Source of the DNA: Shewanella insulae
Lineage (GTDB): Bacteria; Pseudomonadota; Gammaproteobacteria; Enterobacterales; Shewanellaceae
DNA: 64,000 nt
Assembly (NCBI RefSeq): GCF_009831655.1
Contig: NZ_WRPA01000006.1
Coordinates: forward strand, 62,001 to 126,000
Direction of reading: 5' to 3'
Shown piece by piece: positions 61,114 to 64,000 of this stretch (within the stretch, counting starts at the first letter, position 1; each line of letters begins with the position of its first letter). Below the pieces are notes generated by a model. That model made no database searches. It saw only the letters and a list, made by a program, of their open reading frames with translations, and was not told the origin of the DNA. A program made the translations under genes and the position numbers.

Positions 61114-63927
61114 TTGAAGCCATTACCGACCCTATCTCTCTTGTGTGCCAGTCTCTTTTCCTGCGCTGCCCTCAGTGCCGATGTCACGCCCGATGTCATC
61201 ATGAAATTCGAATCTCTCAAGAAACCCGTGCTCTCGGCCAATGGCAGCGCCTTTGCCGTCGAGGTCAGCCCGGACAGGGGAGACAGTCACGGCCTGGTGA
61301 AACGTCTGGGCAGTGAGCAACGTTTTACCGTGGCGGGTGGCAGTAAGCCGCTGATCAGCCGTGATGGTCGTTTCGCCGCCTTCGCTATCGCCCCTAGTTT
61401 GCTCGAGCAGGAAAAAGCCAGCCCTAAGGCCCGTAAGAAGCTTAAGGCCGGTCTGGCGTTGCTGGACACTCAAACTGGTAAAGAGACCCGCTATGATAAG
61501 GTGAAGGAGTTTGCCTTTAACGAGGCGGGAACCCATCTGGCCATCTGGTATGAGGCCGGTGACGATGCCGATAGTGATAAGAAAGACGAGCCTGAGGCCA
61601 ACGACAACAATAGTAAGGTTAAGGCCAAAGAGAGCGATAAGAAGCCAAAAGTCGACAAGTATGACAAGGGGCGCACCCTAGAGGTGGTGAACCTCAAGGC
61701 GGTGAGCAGTGAGAAACTGGCCCATGTTACCGCTTATTATTTCGATAAGGCGGGCCGCAGTCTGGTCGTTGCCCAAAACGATATTGCCAGTAATCTGCAC
61801 CGGGTGCAGCGGATGAACCTTGCTAGTGGTGAGCTGCAGGTCATTGCCGGGTATGTGGATCAGCAAATAGGCGCCGTATCCGCCAGTGAAGATGGTAAAT
61901 ATGTTGCCTTTACCTATGGCAAGGCCAGCGATGCCCCCTGGGGACGTGAATACCATCTCGCCTTGCATCAAGCGGGCAGCGACAAGCTGCATCGGGTGGC
62001 CAACAGCGACGAGTGGACCCTGAACCGTTACAGCGAGCTGACCTTCTCCGAGGACAGTAAGCGCCTCTTCTTCGGCCGCGTGCCCGAGGTGAGTCAGCAG
62101 TTAGAGTTGCCTAAGGTGGCTAAGGCGGATGATCTCTATGATACTGAGGTGATCACCGGCCAACGTGAGCTAAGGGTGTGGCATGGGGACGACCCGCGCA
62201 TCAAGCCAAACGAGGTCAAGCAGTACAAGAAAGAACTGAAACGCACCTATCTTGCAGTGTTGCACCTTGGCTCTAAGCAGGTGGTGCAGCTGGCCGATCA
62301 GGCGGTGCCGGATGTTGAGCTTGGTCAGCAGCAGCGCTTCATGCTCGCCAGCACAGATGTGCCTTACCTTAAGATGATCACCTGGGCCGGTTTCTACCGC
62401 GACTATTATCTGGTGGATCTCAACACAGGGCGTAAGCAGGCGTTTCTCGTTCAGCAACCTGTTTCTCAGGCGCCTTCGCTGTCGCCTAACGAGCGCTTCG
62501 TGGCCTATTATCAGCAGGGCAATATCTTCCTCTATCAGATAGCTCAGGATAGCCGGGTCAAGCTGACCAAAGATTTCAAGACGCCGTTTGCCGATGAAGA
62601 TCATGACTATCCGTCTGTGGCCCCCGGTTATGGTTTAGGCCCTTGGGTAGAGGATGGCTCAGCCTTCCTGGCCTACGATAAGTATGATATCTGGCAGTTT
62701 AATACCGATTCTCGCGATGCGTTTCGCATCACGGCCGCCAAGGGACGTAAGGCGCAGATCCAGTATCGCGTCACGGGCTTGCTAGATAAGGCGGACAAGC
62801 CGGATCTGCTGAAGCCGGATCAGAGCCTCCTGCTGCATGGCTATAACGAACGCACCAAGGGCGACGGTTTCTACAGCGCCAAGGTGGGTGTTTCTGGCGT
62901 TAAGCCGCTTATGGAGGGCGACTATAAGCTCAAGCTACTGGCCCGCGCCGAACAGGGTGAACAGGTGCTGTTTTCTAAGGAGCGCTTCGATCTCTACCCG
63001 GATCTCTATGCCAGCGAGCTGCAAAGCCCAGAGCAGGCGACCCGCCAGACCCGCATTGATGACCAGAAGCGCCAGCTTGATTGGGGTAACGCCGAGTTGG
63101 TGCACTGGACCAACGGTGACGGCAAGCCGCTCGATGGCGTGCTGATCAAGCCTTCTAACTATGTGGCCGGTAAGCGCTACCCTGTGCTGGTCTATTTCTA
63201 CCGTTTCATGAGCGACAGGCTGCATGCCTTCCCAGACATGAAGCTGAACCACAGACCAAACTTTGCCTGGTATGCCGATAACGGCTACGCCATCTTCCTG
63301 CCGGATATCCGTTTCGAGGTGGGTTACCCTGGTGCGAGCTCGGTTCAGGCACTGACCTCTGGGGTGCAGAAGCTGATTGATATGGGCATCGCCGATGCGA
63401 ACGCGGTAGGTATTCAGGGCCACTCCTGGGGCGGCTACCAGACCGCCTTTGCCGTGACGCAGACCTCTATCTTCAAGGCGGCGGTAAGTGGCGCGCCCGT
63501 GTCTAACATGACCAGCGCCTATAGCGGCATTCGTCACGGCACAGGGCTGGCGCGTCAATTCCAGTATGAGACCGGACAGAGCCGTATCGGTGAAAGCCTG
63601 TTTAAGTCGCCGCAGAAATATATCGAAAACTCTCCCGTCTTCTATGTGGAGCGCATCAAGACGCCTATGATGATCATGTTTGGCGATAAAGATGATGCAG
63701 TGCCCTGGGAGCAAGGTGTCGAGCTGTATCTGGCCATGCGCCGCGCCGGTAAGGATGTGGTGTTCCTCCAGTATCAGGATGAGCCACATCATCTGAAGAA
63801 ATACCCTAATAAGCTCGACTATAGCCTGCGCATGATGCAATACTTCGATCATTACCTGAAGGGTAAGCCAGCGCCCGAGTGGCTGACTCGGGGAGAGGCC
63901 TATCAGGAGTTTAAGAAGGCGGGCTAA
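61114..63927 (+). CDS. Exported S9 (prolyl oligopeptidase family) serine peptidase
   Basis: The 937-residue protein has a signal peptide (ending near CAALSA), a long N-terminal beta-propeller region (about 25-650) with a Lys/Asp/Glu-rich low-complexity insert (about 150-190), and a C-terminal alpha/beta hydrolase catalytic domain. The triad is visible as GHSWGG (Ser), GDKDDAVP (Asp) and DEPHHLKK (His). Such enzymes cleave short peptides in the periplasm or outside the cell. The start is TTG 61114, supported by GAGG six bases upstream and the signal peptide; no ATG fits. A terminator follows at 63944. Confidence 0.9.
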   Translation: MKPLPTLSLLCASLFSCAALSADVTPDVIMKFESLKKPVLSANGSAFAVEVSPDRGDSHGLVKRLGSEQRFTVAGGSKPLISRDGRFAAFAIAPSLLEQEKASPKARKKLKAGLALLDTQTGKETRYDKVKEFAFNEAGTHLAIWYEAGDDADSDKKDEPEANDNNSKVKAKESDKKPKVDKYDKGRTLEVVNLKAVSSEKLAHVTAYYFDKAGRSLVVAQNDIASNLHRVQRMNLASGELQVIAGYVDQQIGAVSASEDGKYVAFTYGKASDAPWGREYHLALHQAGSDKLHRVANSDEWTLNRYSELTFSEDSKRLFFGRVPEVSQQLELPKVAKADDLYDTEVITGQRELRVWHGDDPRIKPNEVKQYKKELKRTYLAVLHLGSKQVVQLADQAVPDVELGQQQRFMLASTDVPYLKMITWAGFYRDYYLVDLNTGRKQAFLVQQPVSQAPSLSPNERFVAYYQQGNIFLYQIAQDSRVKLTKDFKTPFADEDHDYPSVAPGYGLGPWVEDGSAFLAYDKYDIWQFNTDSRDAFRITAAKGRKAQIQYRVTGLLDKADKPDLLKPDQSLLLHGYNERTKGDGFYSAKVGVSGVKPLMEGDYKLKLLARAEQGEQVLFSKERFDLYPDLYASELQSPEQATRQTRIDDQKRQLDWGNAELVHWTNGDGKPLDGVLIKPSNYVAGKRYPVLVYFYRFMSDRLHAFPDMKLNHRPNFAWYADNGYAIFLPDIRFEVGYPGASSVQALTSGVQKLIDMGIADANAVGIQGHSWGGYQTAFAVTQTSIFKAAVSGAPVSNMTSAYSGIRHGTGLARQFQYETGQSRIGESLFKSPQKYIENSPVFYVERIKTPMMIMFGDKDDAVPWEQGVELYLAMRRAGKDVVFLQYQDEPHHLKKYPNKLDYSLRMMQYFDHYLKGKPAPEWLTRGEAYQEFKKAG

Positions 63928-63943
63928 GCCTGACAGTATGTTT

Positions 63944-63968
63944 AAGCCGGGCAGTGCCCGGCTTTTTT
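63944..63968 (+). terminator. Rho-independent terminator of the S9 peptidase gene
   Basis: AAGCCGGGC-AGT-GCCCGGCTT is a 9-bp stem followed by TTTTA, 17 bases after the stop codon. Confidence 0.88.
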
Positions 63969-64000
63969 ATGGCATGCCGACAAAGGCTATCTCATTGTAG

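Overview
The window reads as a stretch of core chromosome from a marine, respiratory gammaproteobacterium of the Shewanella type. Three things point there. It carries a complete trimethylamine N-oxide (TMAO) respiration locus with the torE-torC-torA-torD order and unlinked torR/torT/torS regulators. It has sodium-motor genes of the PomA/PomB type. It has gene neighbourhoods standard for gammaproteobacteria (nadK/grpE, xseB-ispA-dxs, gcvA-ygdD-rlmM, ubiT/ubiUV). I see no rRNA, tRNA, CRISPR array, prophage or transposase. The genus is an inference from gene content and recalled protein similarity, not from a database search.

Layout: 1-4.5 kb holds the start of a PilZ-type gene, radA with a GNAT acetyltransferase, a periplasmic Ntn-type amidase and a MapZ-like PilZ protein. 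4.7-15.8 kb is the tor locus: torR, torT (convergent with torR), torS, a DEAD-box helicase, then torD, torA, torC and torE on the minus strand. An exact TTCATA-N4-TTCATA direct repeat lies upstream of torE, and a one-mismatch version lies upstream of torR. 16-21.4 kb has an NCS2 purine permease with a long structured leader, a CBS-pair protein, dapE and a two-domain acyltransferase resembling the ornithine-lipid synthase OlsF. 21.5-27.9 kb has a very large beta-propeller sensor kinase, a YjiH-type membrane protein and a DUF998-like membrane protein. 28-34.2 kb has the oxygen-independent ubiquinone genes ubiV, ubiU and ubiT, a YfhL ferredoxin, a PAP2 phosphatase fused to a beta-barrel, and trhP; three U32-family proteins fall within about 6 kb. 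34.5-41.6 kb is rich in cyclic-di-GMP genes: an HDOD protein with a degenerate-GGDEF/EAL protein, and a solute-binding protein divergent from a five-TM PAS-GGDEF-EAL protein. 41.7-47.8 kb has a second RhlE-like helicase, a CobW-family GTPase, a MATE transporter, a TonB-C-terminal protein and nadK. 47.8-55.4 kb has grpE with a textbook sigma-32 promoter, xseB-ispA-dxs, pomAB and thiI. 55.5-64 kb has a small exported protein, gcvA, a hydrolase, ygdD, rlmM, an NAD-type isocitrate dehydrogenase and an S9 peptidase. Two copies of a MITE-like repeat with ATACCAATC-type ends lie in this last part.

The recurring theme is electron-acceptor flexibility and sensing. The tor system provides TMAO respiration, UbiTUV allow quinone synthesis without oxygen, TrhP uses related U32 chemistry on tRNA, and several c-di-GMP proteins may connect to motility (pomAB). 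The least-explained items are the NCS2 permease leader with its 49-codon upstream ORF, the PAP2/beta-barrel fusion, the OlsF-like enzyme, the MITE-like pair, and several palindrome or tandem-repeat arrangements in promoter regions. I do not see a clearly novel multi-gene system.
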